In this document: positions 51,501 to 63,892 of the stretch, piece by piece
Position numbering within the stretch: position 1 is the first letter of the stretch
How the letters are laid out: the number at the start of each line of letters is the position of its first letter
DNA from: Phytoseiulus persimilis
Lineage: Eukaryota; Arthropoda; Arachnida; Mesostigmata; Phytoseiidae
Direction of reading: 5' to 3'
Length of the DNA stretch: 64,000 nt
Assembly: GCA_037576195.1 (NCBI GenBank)
Contig: CM075101.1
Span: 17,608,001-17,672,000 of the forward strand
Program-made: the position numbers and the translations under genes
Notes under the pieces: model-generated
Seen by the model: only the letters and a program-made list of their open reading frames with translations
The model's database searches: none
What the model was told of the DNA's origin: nothing

Positions 51501-53000
51501 ACACATAGGGCCGGGTGATCGAATAATGACACGGTGCGCACAACAGACGCGGTTCAACGGGCCTGCGAGAACCTCTGACGGCGCTACCCCACGAGACGTT
51601 TGGTTGATGGCACAAATCTTCAACATAATCATCTGCACGTTGGGAGATTCCTGATTTCCAGTTCACCTCTCCGCCACCCCACGCCGCGGCGCAGATCTGT
51701 TCGGACCGCATGAGCGCAAGGCACGACATCCAGTGAGCCTAATGCGTGTTTCCCCTTGTCTTGTGGCTTACAGCACCCTCTCTTGCGACTTGACCCAGCC
51801 ACGGAAACAGCACGTGGTTTATCTCACAATGCACGTTTTACCAGCGTGCACCTGAAAAAGCGAAGTGCACGTCGCTCGGAAGTGTGATGCAGCTCCGTGA
51901 CCAAGTTCGAGCCTACTATACCCCTAAGCTTGAATCTCAGAGGTTCTTGACCGACAAACATCGCCCAGCTCTCATCATACTAATGGTCGACCGGGACTGC
52001 TCGCCTCCGAAAACTGAGTTTGCGTTCCCGAGGGAAGGGCATAGAAGTGGTCCACACAAGTCCGGGTCCGACCTGTGCGCGACGTCCCTTCTCCAGCGAG
52101 TAGAGCAACCCTCGAATCGACGCGATACTGTTTGCGAGAACTCACTCGCGCTTAGACCAGATATTTCATTCTATAAGTACCTGATAATACCTTTCTAGTT
52201 CGGTTCGGACTGATCTTCTCATTGCCTGGGGCGAGGCTATTCACTTCGGGCCTGGAGCAGTTCTCCAGCCCGGGGCCGCTGAGCGCACTCCTCTGCACAC
52301 CCTCCCGACACTCCAGCAGGGAGAGATCATTAAGAGTTACGGAGAGAATCTAAAAAACTGGAGCGATCGCTACGGTAGCGCACTGAAAGTCGGCCGCTTG
52401 TGCCCGCGGCGGCAGCTGCCGTGCCGCAGGCAGGTGGATTTCTGCTATAGCTGGGAGGCAAATTAAGAAGTGAAGACGTCAGAGCGAATATAATCTCGCC
52501 AGATCGGCACATCCGCCTACGAAGACTGGACGGCCCGTTGCAACAGGGCTCCAACATGTTGGCAAGCTCCCGTTTCGCACCAACGGGGTCGGAATGTTCT
52601 CCGCGCGTGCGGCGCTCCGACGCCGTTTCTATTGCTCCCCTTGGACCAAATGAGGACACGACATCTTACCGCCTGCGGTCGTCGTTACGACTTCGCGCTC
52701 CTCCGAGCGACTAACTACTGACCGATTGTCGTGAACGACCGGCATTGAGGCCTCGTTCCAGCCACTTGCTGCCCACCTCCTCCAGTTGCTGCTCGAACCC
52801 CATGGAGAGCGCGGAGCGGTGGGAGCTCTTTCGACCGAATATTTGAGCGAGCGTGGCAAACAAATTGTCACCCCTCGTATTCTATGGAAATCCACGCGGG
52901 CGCATCGCCGAGAGAGAAAGCAACGATCTCCGCATCGACTGTCAGCCGATAGATCCAGTCACTTTGTTATCGAGCCGACATTTCGACCGAATTAGCGAGT
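42587..53000. other. Gene-poor, repeat-tract-rich stretch (may hold ICMT first intron)
   Basis: No coding region is defensible here. The longest open frame (46,397-47,143 plus, 248 codons) sits in strongly pyrimidine-rich plus-strand sequence, where stop codons are depleted by composition. It has no recognisable domain. C-runs of 10-12 occur at 44,163, 50,353 and 51,040. A strong minus-strand donor (AAAAAG then GTAAGT) near 48,452 and an exon-like Ala/Lys/Gln-rich plus-strand segment at about 50,510-50,680 (donor AAG then GTACGT) could mark untranslated or coding exons, but neither has a partner. Confidence 0.4.
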
Positions 53001-56000
53001 TGGCGACTGCTGAACAATGGGTACCTCAAACTTCTTGCACCTTGTTCAACCAGCGTCGTCGATAAATTAGCGGGCGCTTGTCGGGCTCATGGAGGGAACT
53101 GGATCGAGGCTTGGAGGGAGGGCGTTTTTTTTTTTTCCGTTAATCGGCCGGACAAGCGAAAATTCGAATCCCTCGACACAGTGCTTTTTCGGGAACTTTT
53201 TTTATTTTCCTACCCGACTGTTCCGCAACTGTCTGATTGTTCCGGCTCCAAACCGAACCGCCCCTCAAACCCCCTCTGACCCTCCCCCTCAAACGTCCAG
53301 GCCTTCTGTTGGTTTGTCCCCGCCGCCGGAGCTTTGTTGGCCCTCGGTTTTGAAGCAGGGCTTGCGGAACAAGACGACCGCGAAACAAAGTGGTCAGATT
53401 TCTCCGATACCTCGCCGTTACAACCGCGACGTAAGGCTCAGTCCGGGCGCGGAGCCGGTTCGTTCTACCCCGCGATCAACCGTGCACCTGACCAGCGGGT
53501 CGCCCGAAGACAACGGCCGATAGGGGGAGATGGGGGGGGGGGTGAAGCAATTTTCCCCGGGGAAAGGAATTCGAGGGAAGGATGCACGATGTTGTGTTGC
53601 GAGTTTTGAAGAACATTTACCCTCGCCCAGCTTCGCTAGATACGCCGCTGCTGGCACTCGACTGACCCCTCTGCAAGGAGTCGGTCCTGATCGGGAAGCG
53701 AGCCGACCAGGTCGAATTCGCTCCATACTGCGCTTCAGTTTGTCTCTTGTGATAATCATCATCATGAGCTGTTCCAACATCGAGAGGCGACCTCATCCCA
53801 ATGACCAAAAGTGGGTAAGCGAGAAGACCGGGTTGGGAATTCAGTCGGGATGAACGCGATGACGACGACCAGCTCGACGACATCCCTTCTCTAATTAGGA
53901 GCGTCGTCATCGACGACGAACGGCCCTTTATCGACGAGCAGAACAAAGTAGGATGGAACACCAGATGGGCCGCCTCCACCACGGCCACGATTGAGAGGAA
54001 CCGATACGACGGAGAGGACGGCTGCAACGACGACGGAGACGACTAATACTGCTCCTGCGGACACCGACGATGGAGCCGGAGAGAAAAACGGAGACGGAGA
54101 GAACGATAGAAGAGTCTGGACGACGAAGGGTGAAAGAATCCAAAGGAGAGTTTCCGCACAGTTGGGAGCGAACCAATTAGCTGTATCCTGATTCAAACGA
54201 CCCGCGGTTACGAGGGAGTGGAGGGAGGGCCGGCAACGCAAATGCACAACACGAGCGATCTGTTTCCCTCTCTTTCTGATACTTCTGTCTCGACGCCCTT
54301 GAGAGATGGCGAAATTCCTCAGCGGACGGGAACAAACCAACGGAACGGAGACGGCAACAAATATTATCCGTTTTTGGGGGAGAGGAAAAACACTCCCCTT
54401 CAAAACGGTCGGGAGCGATTCACTCTGGCGACTCCTCGGGGGGGGGGGGGGGGCATCCTCCTCCGTTTCGCCCGGAGCTCGCCCGACTGGTGACTCAACT
54501 GGATCAGCGGTGTGATTCTAGATCGAAGCTGAACACGAGTCGAAGCGGCATCCAAACCGCATCGTTCCCTCGAGTCGAGATTCTCTGGAGGCCGTCGGCG
54601 TGTTTTGGTTCCATCGGTCGGTCCGTCGAGGGAAAGCTTCCTCGCGTTATAGACGAAATAACATGTGTTACAGGCGAATACAATATCCCACATCTGCTGC
54701 TCTGTTACCTGCCGCCCACAGGTTGTCGCATCGCTGAGTCATGCCGCGCACTCGAGGCGCTGGAGGCATGAGTGGAATCTGCGCCCACCGCCCCGGGAAG
54801 AACAACTTTTGGCGGAACGACGCGGGGCAGCGAAGTCCTTTCGGCTCGTCCTGCTCCGGCCGAACGTCCGTCAGACCGGCGGTTTTTCTGTCCCTTTTCT
54901 CCGCTCGCACATATGCATACAGAGTGGCTGACCGGTTCGTGGGTCGGCAGTCGGTTGGCCGGACGGGCCTTATAATATCGTTGGCCTGACATCCTCTGCG
55001 TGTCATGAGATATCCGCTGTCACAGATGCGATCGCTGCGGGCTTCTGCCGTCTCCGAAGCGAGCTGCTGAAGCACCGAACGAAAACGCAAAAGAAACGAA
55101 GCCTGCATTTTCCCAGTAGACACAACGCACGCCCGATCGACCCGGCGACGTTCAGCGACAGCCCCCTCCCCTTCCGGAATGTGAAAGGTATGGTTCCGAA
55201 TGACCCGAAGCGATCCTTTGTAATGATGACAACTCCCCCATGATGACTAAAACAAACGCCCGCGGGTCAATTCATTGCCTGCGTCCAATCATCGGAGAAC
55301 GCTTTCCTCCCCGTTTTTTTCGACTCTAATCGAGACCGACCACTTTTTCTAGCGACTAAGCAAATTATTAGAGAACAGCATCGCTCAACAAGCACTTGAT
55401 TGGAACATCGAGCTGTTGGTCGCGCGATACGATCGATGAAAAGATAGTCAAGGGTTCCGCCTTGGAGCCCGGGTCAGAGAACCTGTACTACAGTCGGATG
55501 GGAGAGTTTGAGGGTTGTTGCATCGGTTGCCACAGCGAGCTCGACAAAAAAGGGACACCGTTCAGAAGACAACTAGGAAGGAGCAACAATGAGCCAAACT
55601 GACCCGGATGACTCGAGTTTATTCCACCGTCGACTACCCTCCATCCCTCTCTCCGGTCCTCTACAGCGAGCTTCCTCGAAGACGTCGCTGAGAAGACAAT
55701 GACTCTCCTGAGTTTGCATCCGGAAATGTTTGATGACCGCATACCTAGATAGCGTGTTTTCCACCAGAACCTGTCGGAGATTCCTCCGCGCCGGTCACCC
55801 GAGCCCAGCTGACGAGAAGCCCACCAACGTCTCAAATCCGGCTGCTTCCCTGCCGAGCATCACCGAGCGGCAGCAAGTAGTCCGTCTGTCGATTCCAATC
55901 AATAAATAATTTTGCAAGCTCACTCCGTCGGAATTCGTGCGTACCCGGTGCGCCTTTATGATATCACTTCTCGTTCACCCCGAGCGGTCCAGCGAACACA

Positions 56001-58729
56001 CTCTTCGTCGGCCCGTAAAACTCTCCATCACGTTCTGGGAATTCAAAACATCATGCCGCTGAGTCATTTGGAGACCGAATTCGCCGTTTCCTCGAACGGC
56101 TGTCACGAATCGTTGGTCGGTGGGAGTCTTCGACACCGTTGTTGTTTCGTTCATCCTCGTTGCTCAATCAATGATTTTCACCCCAATCACGAGACTGCTG
56201 ACACCGAAAAACTCCCTCGAGCAATGCATTGAGAGAGCGTATCAAAATGGGGATCACAGGATCGAGACGCGGGGTGGATCACGTGCCGCTGAGCCGTGAG
56301 ATTATTCAGCGTGAGCGTTTTTTCACCGTGAAGACGTTCCCACTTGTCAAGTGCATGACGCCTTGTCCCGGTCTCCAGCCCGCATTCCTGCGAACCGGGC
56401 CGCGGTTCGAGCCCTCGGTCTGGTGTCCTTTGTTGCGGAGTTACCCATCGAGCGGGCGTCTAACCGTAAAGCCCAGGACACTGTAAGACGGTTGCTGGAA
56501 GTGAGAAATAAAATAGTTGCTCTTGTGGCCGTTTCGGGTGAGGGGGCGACTCGGGAGTCGTGACAACTCCACAGAGGAGGTCGAAGCTGCCGGATTGCCA
56601 GCACAGCTATTTCTCAGTTCGGACTTCGGGCCGCACAAGGTGACGTGCGCCCAGCGCCACCGTTGAGGCCGCGCCTCTTCTTTCTGCTAATGTTTGCAGC
56701 TAGCAGCGTGAGCGACTCGAGGGGGGAGCCACGAATCCGGTGACGAGGTTGTCAACCGTGAAGAACTTCCCGGGATCACGGCAGCGAGTCAGTGGGGAAG
56801 ATCCCGCGGATGGGGTGCGAGGGTCCGTCAGTCAGTCGGCTTCAAGTCAGGTCCTTGCAGCCCGCACTTCACCTGTCAGGGTTTTTCAACTCGAACTTCT
56901 ATGCGACAGGAAAGGGGCGGGGGTCCCCTCGACTCCGTCCCCCTCAGCGGGGTGGGCGTGTCCGAAGTCGCGGAACTTCATGGCGGACCATTACTCGCGA
57001 AATAACGCCATGAGCGAGAAACTGTCCTGATTGCCCGCCCGCTTACTCCGTAACTCCGTCCGTGAGACAAGCGTTTTTCATTCAAATCGCGTTTGTAACG
57101 GGCTCCTGCTCCTCTGAGGGATTCCAAAGAAAATGCAGAAGGGAGAGGGGGGGGGGAGGAGGCAGTCACCTGTTGCTGAGCAAAGGGCGAAGGACGCTCA
57201 CGATCGAATACGAGCGTGCGCTCACGCAAGGAGGAACGCGCCGGGAGAAATATGCTTCTGTTGCCTGAGCGAACCGAACGCCGCCGTAGCTCCCACCGCT
57301 GAGTTCCGTGGGACTGCGCGAAGGAGTTTCGTCCCGAGGTCGGTTCCCCCCGGCTCCCCCGAACCGCCGCGTGGACGCGTTTTGAGGATCCCAGCCGGCC
57401 TCTCAAGCTCTGCTCCGGCAGCTCCCCTCCAGACTTGGTCAGATAGGATTCTCAGGCTTCAAGTTTTGCGGCTGTTCTGGGAAAGTACTCGAGCGTGAAC
57501 CCTAGCTGCCTCATGCGCTACCTGATCTTTGCATATGAAGCCCCCGACGGCTTGCACGGAACACAGACTCTGACGGCGACTCCGGCGCTGAGTGAAAGGG
57601 TGGTCGGTCGGTCGGCCGGTCAGAATATTCAAGGAGGGCGAAACACCACCCATGTTTCTCCGCGGGCGTGACGGACCCGTCCTCGTTCTGATCTCAATCC
57701 TTGGGACCAGGAGGGAAACAGAGACCCTGCTGCGCTTCCCGAGAGTTCTTGAGAGAAAACGCTTTCGGAGGATGCGGCAGCGGGTCAATGAAGCAGTCGA
57801 TTCGGAACGCCGATCGAAGGCTTCGGGCTTCGCGTCCAGCGTCCGCAGGGAGGGGAACAACGTACGGGAGAGCTTGCGAAATGTTCCGCCGTCGCCTCTG
57901 GAGGAGGAACCGAGTTGACGGGCCGGCTGGTCGCGGGCTTGTCGCGCGGATCTCGAGAATGCCGTCCTGTTGTTCACGTCCAGCGGATTGGGAGGGGAAA
58001 AAAACACGTCTTCGGAACAAATAGAAGCGAAACAAATCCATACGACAGCCTCGAGCTCATAGCCTCCGACTGCTCGTCCCGCCTCTCGGTCGAGTCGAGT
58101 AGAACACGAGCGATTGAGAGGCAGATAGATCGCTAGATAGCCATCCACGCAAGCAGGCAGTCAGCCAGACAGATAGCTAGATAGGGAAACTAAGCCGCGA
58201 GCGGAAACGAAACTGGCCATCGAGAACACTGTATTGGGCGCGATGTGTGGCTCGCGGTCGCGGAATCTCCAGATTGGCGCTGGGCCTTTCCCGCGCGGGC
58301 CCCACCTTCCCCGGCCCGTTTTCGCGCGGACGCCCCGGCCCCGCCGTTTCCGCAAGACAACTGCCCAGGTGCGGACCTCTACGGTTTTCGAATTTTCAGA
58401 GAATTTCGCTCGAGTCGTTTTACGATGCCGCGAGCGAGCTACCCAAAACTCACTTCCCCCGCCAGCTCATAACATCTCTCGGGACGTGCGGCGGGACCGG
58501 ACATCTTCCTCCGGGAGAGGTATGCCATCGTAAGCATACGTCGTCGGTGGTGGTGCACCGGGGTAACCATACCCGCGAGGTATCCCGCCGCACGATGACA
58601 ACGACGGGCACGACGACAACGACCACCACCGGCCGGAATAGTTGGTGAGCACCATCTCTTCGAGGGACGCGTCGTCAGCCAAAAATTTTGTCGGAGCAGT
58701 CGTACCCCTTAGGGCTGTCTGGTTTCTTG
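53001..58729. other. GC-rich stretch with no supported gene
   Basis: Open frames of 100-230 codons are common on both strands, but their overlapping and repetitive content points to GC-driven lack of stops rather than genes. Poly-G tracts lie at 53,532-53,542 and 54,438-54,453. I see no domain or RNA gene. Confidence 0.4.
54438..54453. repeat. Poly-G tract (16)
   Basis: An uninterrupted run of 16 G (poly-C on the minus strand). Confidence 0.95.
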
Positions 58730-58865
58730 TTTCGTTGCCGCCCCTGTTGCGTTGCCGCCCCTGTTTCGTTGCCGCCCCTGTTTCGTTGCCGCCCCTGTTT
58801 CGTTGCCGCCCCTGTTTCGTTGCCACCCCTGTTTCGTTGCCGCCCCTGTTGCGTTGCCGCCCGTC
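58730..58865. repeat. Minisatellite, eight 17-bp copies
   Basis: Eight head-to-tail copies of the unit TTTCGTTGCCGCCCCTG occupy 136 bases. The only differences are TTG for TTT at the start of copies 2 and 8, an A for G in copy 6, and a changed end in copy 8. Because 17 is not a multiple of three, every frame cycles through the same 17-residue repeat. This is why several long frames overlap here on both strands. I do not count any of them as a gene. Confidence 0.95.
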
Positions 58866-61800
58866 CTCTCACCGCTACTGAAGACGTCCAGGCGCAGGGG
58901 GCGATGAATTCCTGGTCGGTCGGCTAGTGAGTTCGCGACCCGTCGCAGAGAACCGTCCGAGGAAAACCGGGCGGCTTCGAGCCCGGAATATCGAGAAGGA
59001 ACTGAAGAGCTAGCTGAACCGCAGGAAGTCTTTGAGCACGATTCGTGTGCTCCTCCCATCAAGTTGGCTTGGAGCTCGATCGGCGGCAACAGCATCGCTT
59101 CCACTGATGGCTCGATCAGCACTTCTCGGCCGACTTGGAATAATGATAGTCCGTGTCTGTACTGGAAGACTTCCCGTTTGCGCGAACGCCTGCTCGGTCG
59201 GGATAACGTTGTCGGCAGGGCGGCGCGGAAGCACCGGCTTCCACACAAAACTTATGGAAGTTCCACCGTTCTCTCTCGTGCTGAATTAATTGCACACGCC
59301 TTGCACAAGTTGGCAAGCTTTCACTCATCTCGTATGCACAAGGCTGGCCATGTGGGCGAGGACGAGTGAGGAGACGGACGCGCGGACGGAAGAGCGAGCT
59401 CCGCATCCAAAAAAAGGAACAAAAAACGAGGCAGGCGACTCGCGCGGAACTCGTCGCCTCACAGTTGGCGAGACACTTCTCGGCACGCAGTCCGTATTGA
59501 TGGATCGTGTCCCGTTCTCAATCTCGTCCGCTCTCCCCCTCTCGCGGTCGAGGGTTCCGAGGGGTTCAGATTCCGGGTCGAATACGCGCTCTCGGAGGGC
59601 ATCGGGGTCGAGAAAGAGAGGGAGTTCTTCATCGCTCGACGTCTGACTCGATGAACTCGTGCGGGCCCGCGTTCAATCAAAGTCGCGAGAAATGTTTCTT
59701 ACCTGAAAGAGGAAAAGTCAGTTGTTAGGAGGCGCTCGTCTGGGAGGAGAGAATCCAAAGAGCCCAAAATACACCATAAATCGGACACACAACCTCCTTC
59801 GACCGTTGTCGCTGCTTCTTCTCACGAGCGAGCGCTGAACGATTTCCGAGACGGAAATTTGTAGCTCCTCAAGTGGTAGGAGCAGCGGCTGAACTCGCTA
59901 AGTGACTAAATCCTTCCGCTTGTTCATTTAGAAGTAACGTTCCCGCGCGGAGCGCTTGTCCCCCGTCCCCGAGGAGTCACTTATAGTATTCTGGAGTTTG
60001 CGCGCATTTCCGCCTAATGGCAGCCAACCGGGGAGAGGGGGAGCCGGCGCTCGCACCGGCCCAGGAAAGAGAGGCGGAGGGAGATCGTAGACTCATTTTG
60101 TCCTCGTGTGTGTTGATTAATTTTTCTCGAAATTCCAAAATTTAACGTAGCGTAAAGCTGCTCATTGCTGCTGTGACCGTGTGCGCATGCATCTGATGTA
60201 TGGCCTGTGCGGACGTCCTAGCGGCCTGGCTGCTGGTCCTGCTCCCTCGTCGCAAGAGCTCCCGGCAAGCGCGTTCCGCAGCGGGTCCACCCGTCGTCCT
60301 GCCGGAGGCCAACGCAAAGATCGAATGCATTGGAAATTCACGGGCGGCGATGCTTGAATGAAATCCGGAGAATCGTGGCCGAATGTAGACCGAGATGGCC
60401 CTCCCGCAAAGATTCTCGCGGCGAGTCGCGCTCTCGGAAGCCGCCGCATCGAGCTGCGGGTCTGTTGTCTGAATCTCAGAGACCAGAGGCGCTTCCGGTC
60501 CCCGAGCTCATCTCCCGCGTCCTGTATGTCCACAGCGGCGAGCGAGCGAGCGGACGACTCCGCAACCAGGACGCGTCCTCGGGGGCTTTACGCCGAAAAG
60601 ACATTTCGAAACATATTTTGATGTTCGCCGTCTGCCAGCGGCGAACAGTGAGTCATTCAGATGACGAACGGAAAAGTTTGATGGCGGCTCAAAGCGGCGA
60701 CCGATCGCGGATTTGAAGCCGTTGCCTCAAGATGCCGACACGACTCCCTGGCGAGGTTGCCGGGATGTCTTTCGGGTTCGTCCTCGTCGTCCGCACAGCG
60801 ATCCACCTACATACACGGTGTAAATGCGAGCGAGCTCCGCCGCGCGGCGGGTGACTGTTGACAAGGATTCTCGCTCGCCTGGTTGCGCCGTAACGCGACG
60901 TCAACAAAGCTGTTCCAACAACTTGTGCAACAAAATTACCGGCGCTTCGAGTGGACGAAGAAGTTCCGCGAGCGTCGGAAGCGGAGCGAAAAAATTGAAG
61001 ACTCCTTTCGCGCCAGTGTCGGCGATTAGGCTTATTGGCCGCCTTTGGAAGAAGCCGACCCGGGGTCCGATCCCCTCCCGCGCGGCCTCCCGCCCCCGCG
61101 CTCTCACATCCCGCTCTTACGACGTCATCATCGTTGTCGCAGAATAATCGATGTTGTTCCCGAGCATGGGCCGGCCTCAACCGTCTCACCGCAGGAGCCT
61201 GCGCTCGAGCAGCTGACTCACGGAGCGTTTTCTCTGACCTGCTCGGCCCGGGTCGAATCGGTCCTTCCGAGGCAGGACCGAGTACAGTCCAGCCTCGAAT
61301 ATGACAGCTCCGGTGATCCCACATTCGATTCCATCCTTTTTTTCTAGGGGGTAGATCCGGATTCGAGATGTGCATGGACAGAGGGCCCGCGACTCCCCTC
61401 GGGCCGCGGAGCCCTGGGCCGGTTTAGCTGACCTTATCTAGCCAGCTCGGATCAGTTGAGATGACCGAGGTCGTACAACCCCGATCGAGGCACGTCGACC
61501 AGCTTATTTTCCGAAGGCGCAAGAAAGTCGGCACCGAATCCGTTTCTGCATCCTCCCGACCTCCCGCCATAACCGCAACGGCCGAGCAGCTGATTAGTCG
61601 GGCCGTGCCAACCGCCGAATGATCAGAAGGGACCACTCGACGACGTCGGGATATCGCGGTCGGAACCGGGGTGACCCGCCGACCGGGGAGGTATAGAAGA
61701 CCGCGATGCTGATAACGATCACAACGAGCAGCAGCTCGGGCAGAATCACCGTAACGGTTCCGAAAGCTTCACGGTCAGCCCTCGGATCCTTTCCCGCGAT

Positions 61801-62800
61801 CCGAAAACGATCTCCGGGCTCAGAGAGGAGGAAAGCCTGTAAATCTGATGACGGATGCGGTTCAAAGGCGCTCGCCCCCCCCCCCCCCCCCCCTCCTTCC
61901 CCGGATCGTTTGAAGGTGCGAGTTCAGGAACTGCTGTCGCTGGTGAAGGGGGAGAGGGAATCCGTTTGAGGCGGCCGCGTTCGAGTAATTGCGTGCCTGA
62001 GTTTGTCAGAAAGGAGGACGAAGGAGAACTGCCCTGGCGTCCCCGCAGAACAACTGAATGAGCGAGCGGCGGCGGACAAGTCCTAAAACGTCAGCATCCG
62101 AACGGAAGCTGGCGGCGCCCAAAGAAACTGCAGCCCACTTCCTCCTCTTAACTTTTGATCTGTAGTACAGCCCGATGTGCTGCCGCGGAGACTTCGTCTA
62201 ACTCGATTACCGTTTAAGTGGCAGGCAGGCAGGCAGGCGGCGGGCCGCACCGACGCATGGTCGGTCAGCGAGGCTCCAAATGCTTTTTTGCGCCTCGTAC
62301 CACCACCCTGCGTTTCTCCACCCTTCTGAAAGCTTCACACCTCCGCGCTGAATGAAATGAACGAAAAAATTGTATGTTCCCGTCGACTTCATCCCGAGCC
62401 GCCGGGCAGCTCGCGGGAAAGGAAGGAGCAACCGCGAATAACGAACCCTCGCGCCGATGCACGCCAACACGAAATCGGATTCGGCCGCGGCGCCTCGCTT
62501 CAATCGGTGTTTTGTGGCAAACGCCTCAGAATAGACACACGTTGATTGCGATCTCTGGGAGTGTCGTTTGGGGAGCGAAACGAGTGCGAAACTAGGTTTT
62601 GATGTCCAGAGCGGGGCTTATGTATGAACATTAAAACATTCGCATTAGCAACGGCCTCCTTATCTGGGCGGTGCGTACAACTAAGAGGATGGCGAACGCG
62701 GAGGGCGCGGAGGAGAGGGGGGCCGAGCGTGGAGTGAGAGAGAAAATGAAGGCACTCAATTTAGAAATCACGGCCTGATTCGTCCTGACGTCGACTCGAA
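58866..62800. other. GC-rich stretch with no supported gene
   Basis: A strong minus-strand donor-like site (TTTCAG then GTAAGAAAC) lies at about 59,703. Upstream of it are only short ATG frames closed before the donor, so at most it marks an untranslated first exon. The 228-codon minus frame at 60,689-61,375 lies in very GC-rich sequence and has no domain I recognise. A GGCA tetranucleotide run lies at 62,219-62,240. Confidence 0.4.
61875..61893. repeat. Poly-C tract (19)
   Basis: An uninterrupted run of 19 C. Confidence 0.95.
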
Positions 62801-62844
62801 GACATATTCCATAGCCTGAATGTTTCAGAGGGGAGGCCTAAGTG

Positions 62845-63060
62845 GAGGCCACGCCGAACTTCTCCGAGAGGAACGCCGCGGCTCTGACAGTCGTTCCGCA
62901 ACGGATGCGGTCGTTTTCGACAAGACGATTTCGCCGACCCGGGAGCGGGATTTGGAGGAACCAAGTCGTCGAAAGATCCTCCCCTCGGTGGTCGCAGCCT
63001 ATCTCGAGAGGAAAAGCGCGAGAGAAGTGTACCGGGCGCTCACCTCGGCCAGTCAGGTCA
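62845..63060 (+). CDS. Candidate exon on plus strand, strand unresolved
   Basis: After an acceptor-like GAATGTTTCAG at 62,828, a plus frame stays open beyond 63,060. It reads as helical, charged sequence (ILPSVVAAYLERKSAREVYR) with strongly G/C third positions, and a weak donor-like GTCATG follows at 63,057. No family is recognised. The opposite strand also has a splice-bounded open segment overlapping its end (63,044-63,117), so only one of the two is likely real. Confidence 0.25.
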
Positions 63061-63117
63061 TGCGGCTGCTGATACCGTCCCTCGATGCCGAGACTCAGCG
63101 GTTTCCAGACACGTCGT
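63044..63117 (-). CDS. Candidate small internal exon on minus strand
   Basis: Acceptor TTCATATCAG and donor CGAG followed by GTGAGC enclose 74 bases. They are open in one frame only (phase 2 in, phase 1 out), with the peptide RRVWKPLSLGIEGRYQQPHD. Both splice sites are good. No neighbouring exon with matching phase was confirmed, and it conflicts with the overlapping plus-strand candidate. Confidence 0.27.
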
Positions 63118-63493
63118 CTGATATGAATTGTCCAAAACATTTTGTTCGGTGGGAGTGGAGCGGAGGTCAGAGACGTTGGAGGTCGAGAGAAACTTCTTCC
63201 CGCGGCCCCGTACACTGCTACGCCGTCGTACCTGTCATGTCGACGCAACGCTGCTCAGCACAAATTCGATAAGGCAGGAATACGCGAACCGGATGCGGAG
63301 GCAAGCTCGCCCACGCAACTCGTTGGCCTGTCACGAGACCGTTGTTATCGAATCGACGGATTCACCGTCCTCGGCGGTTACCTCTTCCCGAACCTGGGCT
63401 CGGACTCCCGCAGCCGACTGTGTCGGGCTCGGCGATGCGTGACGCTTTTGTTCGGAAGTCGAAAATTATGTCTCCCATCAAGAGCCGCGGAAG

Positions 63494-63682
63494 TTATCGC
63501 TTTCTTTCCATGGCGCTCGAATCGGTGGTCGCAAGCGCTAAGCGTCCAGGGCGGACCAACTCGGTCATCGCGTGCGAGATCAAGTCCAGTTCGGTCGAAC
63601 GGTCGCCTTGAAGCAGAGGAGAAACCGAGTTTCCCGAGCTCACAGAACGAATGTTCGAGGCTTGGCCGCCTGAATCCACCAA
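63494..63682 (-). CDS. Candidate terminal exon on minus strand
   Basis: After an acceptor (ACCGATATTCAG) the minus strand is open for 62 codons to TAA. It is rich in Ser and acidic residues, with a helical stretch (STELDLISHAMTELVRPGR). Codon use matches the firm genes. If real, it is the 3' end of a minus-strand gene whose other exons lie to the right. The plus strand is also open over much of this segment, so the strand call is tentative. Confidence 0.28.
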   Translation of the reverse strand: MVDSGGQASNIRSVSSGNSVSPLLQGDRSTELDLISHAMTELVRPGRLALATTDSSAMERKR

Positions 63683-63789
63683 CTGAATATCGGTGGAATA
63701 ATTTTTAGCTCCTTAGTGGAGGACAGACAGCGTTCGAGACAAGGGCGGAAGCTCTCCAGAGGATTGTTAATTTGATGGCCCTCTGTAGA

Positions 63790-63892
63790 ACGAGGAGGAA
63801 CAGGAGAAGCCGAGAAGGAATCACGAAATGGACGGAAGTGGCGAGACGACAGACTCGATCCGTGGCATATCAAGAATTCCGACCGTGGCGAG
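63790..63892 (+). CDS. Candidate exon of a plus-strand gene entering from the right edge
   Basis: This segment is bounded by CCCTCTGTAG and a strong donor (GCGAG followed by GTAAGAAA). It is open in one frame and begins with an acidic/basic stretch (NEEEQEKPRRNHE). An internal ATG at 63,828 in good context (CGAAATGG) would give MDGSGETTDSIRGISRIPTV up to the donor. It could be a first coding exon from 63,828 or an internal exon from 63,790. The rest of the gene would lie beyond the window. No family is recognised. Confidence 0.38.

Noticed and set aside
53891..54403. Minus-strand frame with two hydrophobic stretches as the missing ICMT N-terminal exon
   Set aside because: The hydrophobic runs are low-complexity Val/Ser, there is no donor in the right phase, and nothing resembles the conserved sequence before RASFLG.
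58467..59248. Gly/Asn/Gln repeat protein on the minus strand at 58.5-59.2 kb
   Set aside because: The repetitive peptide is produced by the 17-bp minisatellite in every frame. The flanking frames overlap one another with similar quality.
59703..59960. First exon of a minus-strand gene ending at a strong donor
   Set aside because: The donor-like site is good, but upstream ATG frames close before it and no acceptor partner was found. It remains only a possible untranslated exon.
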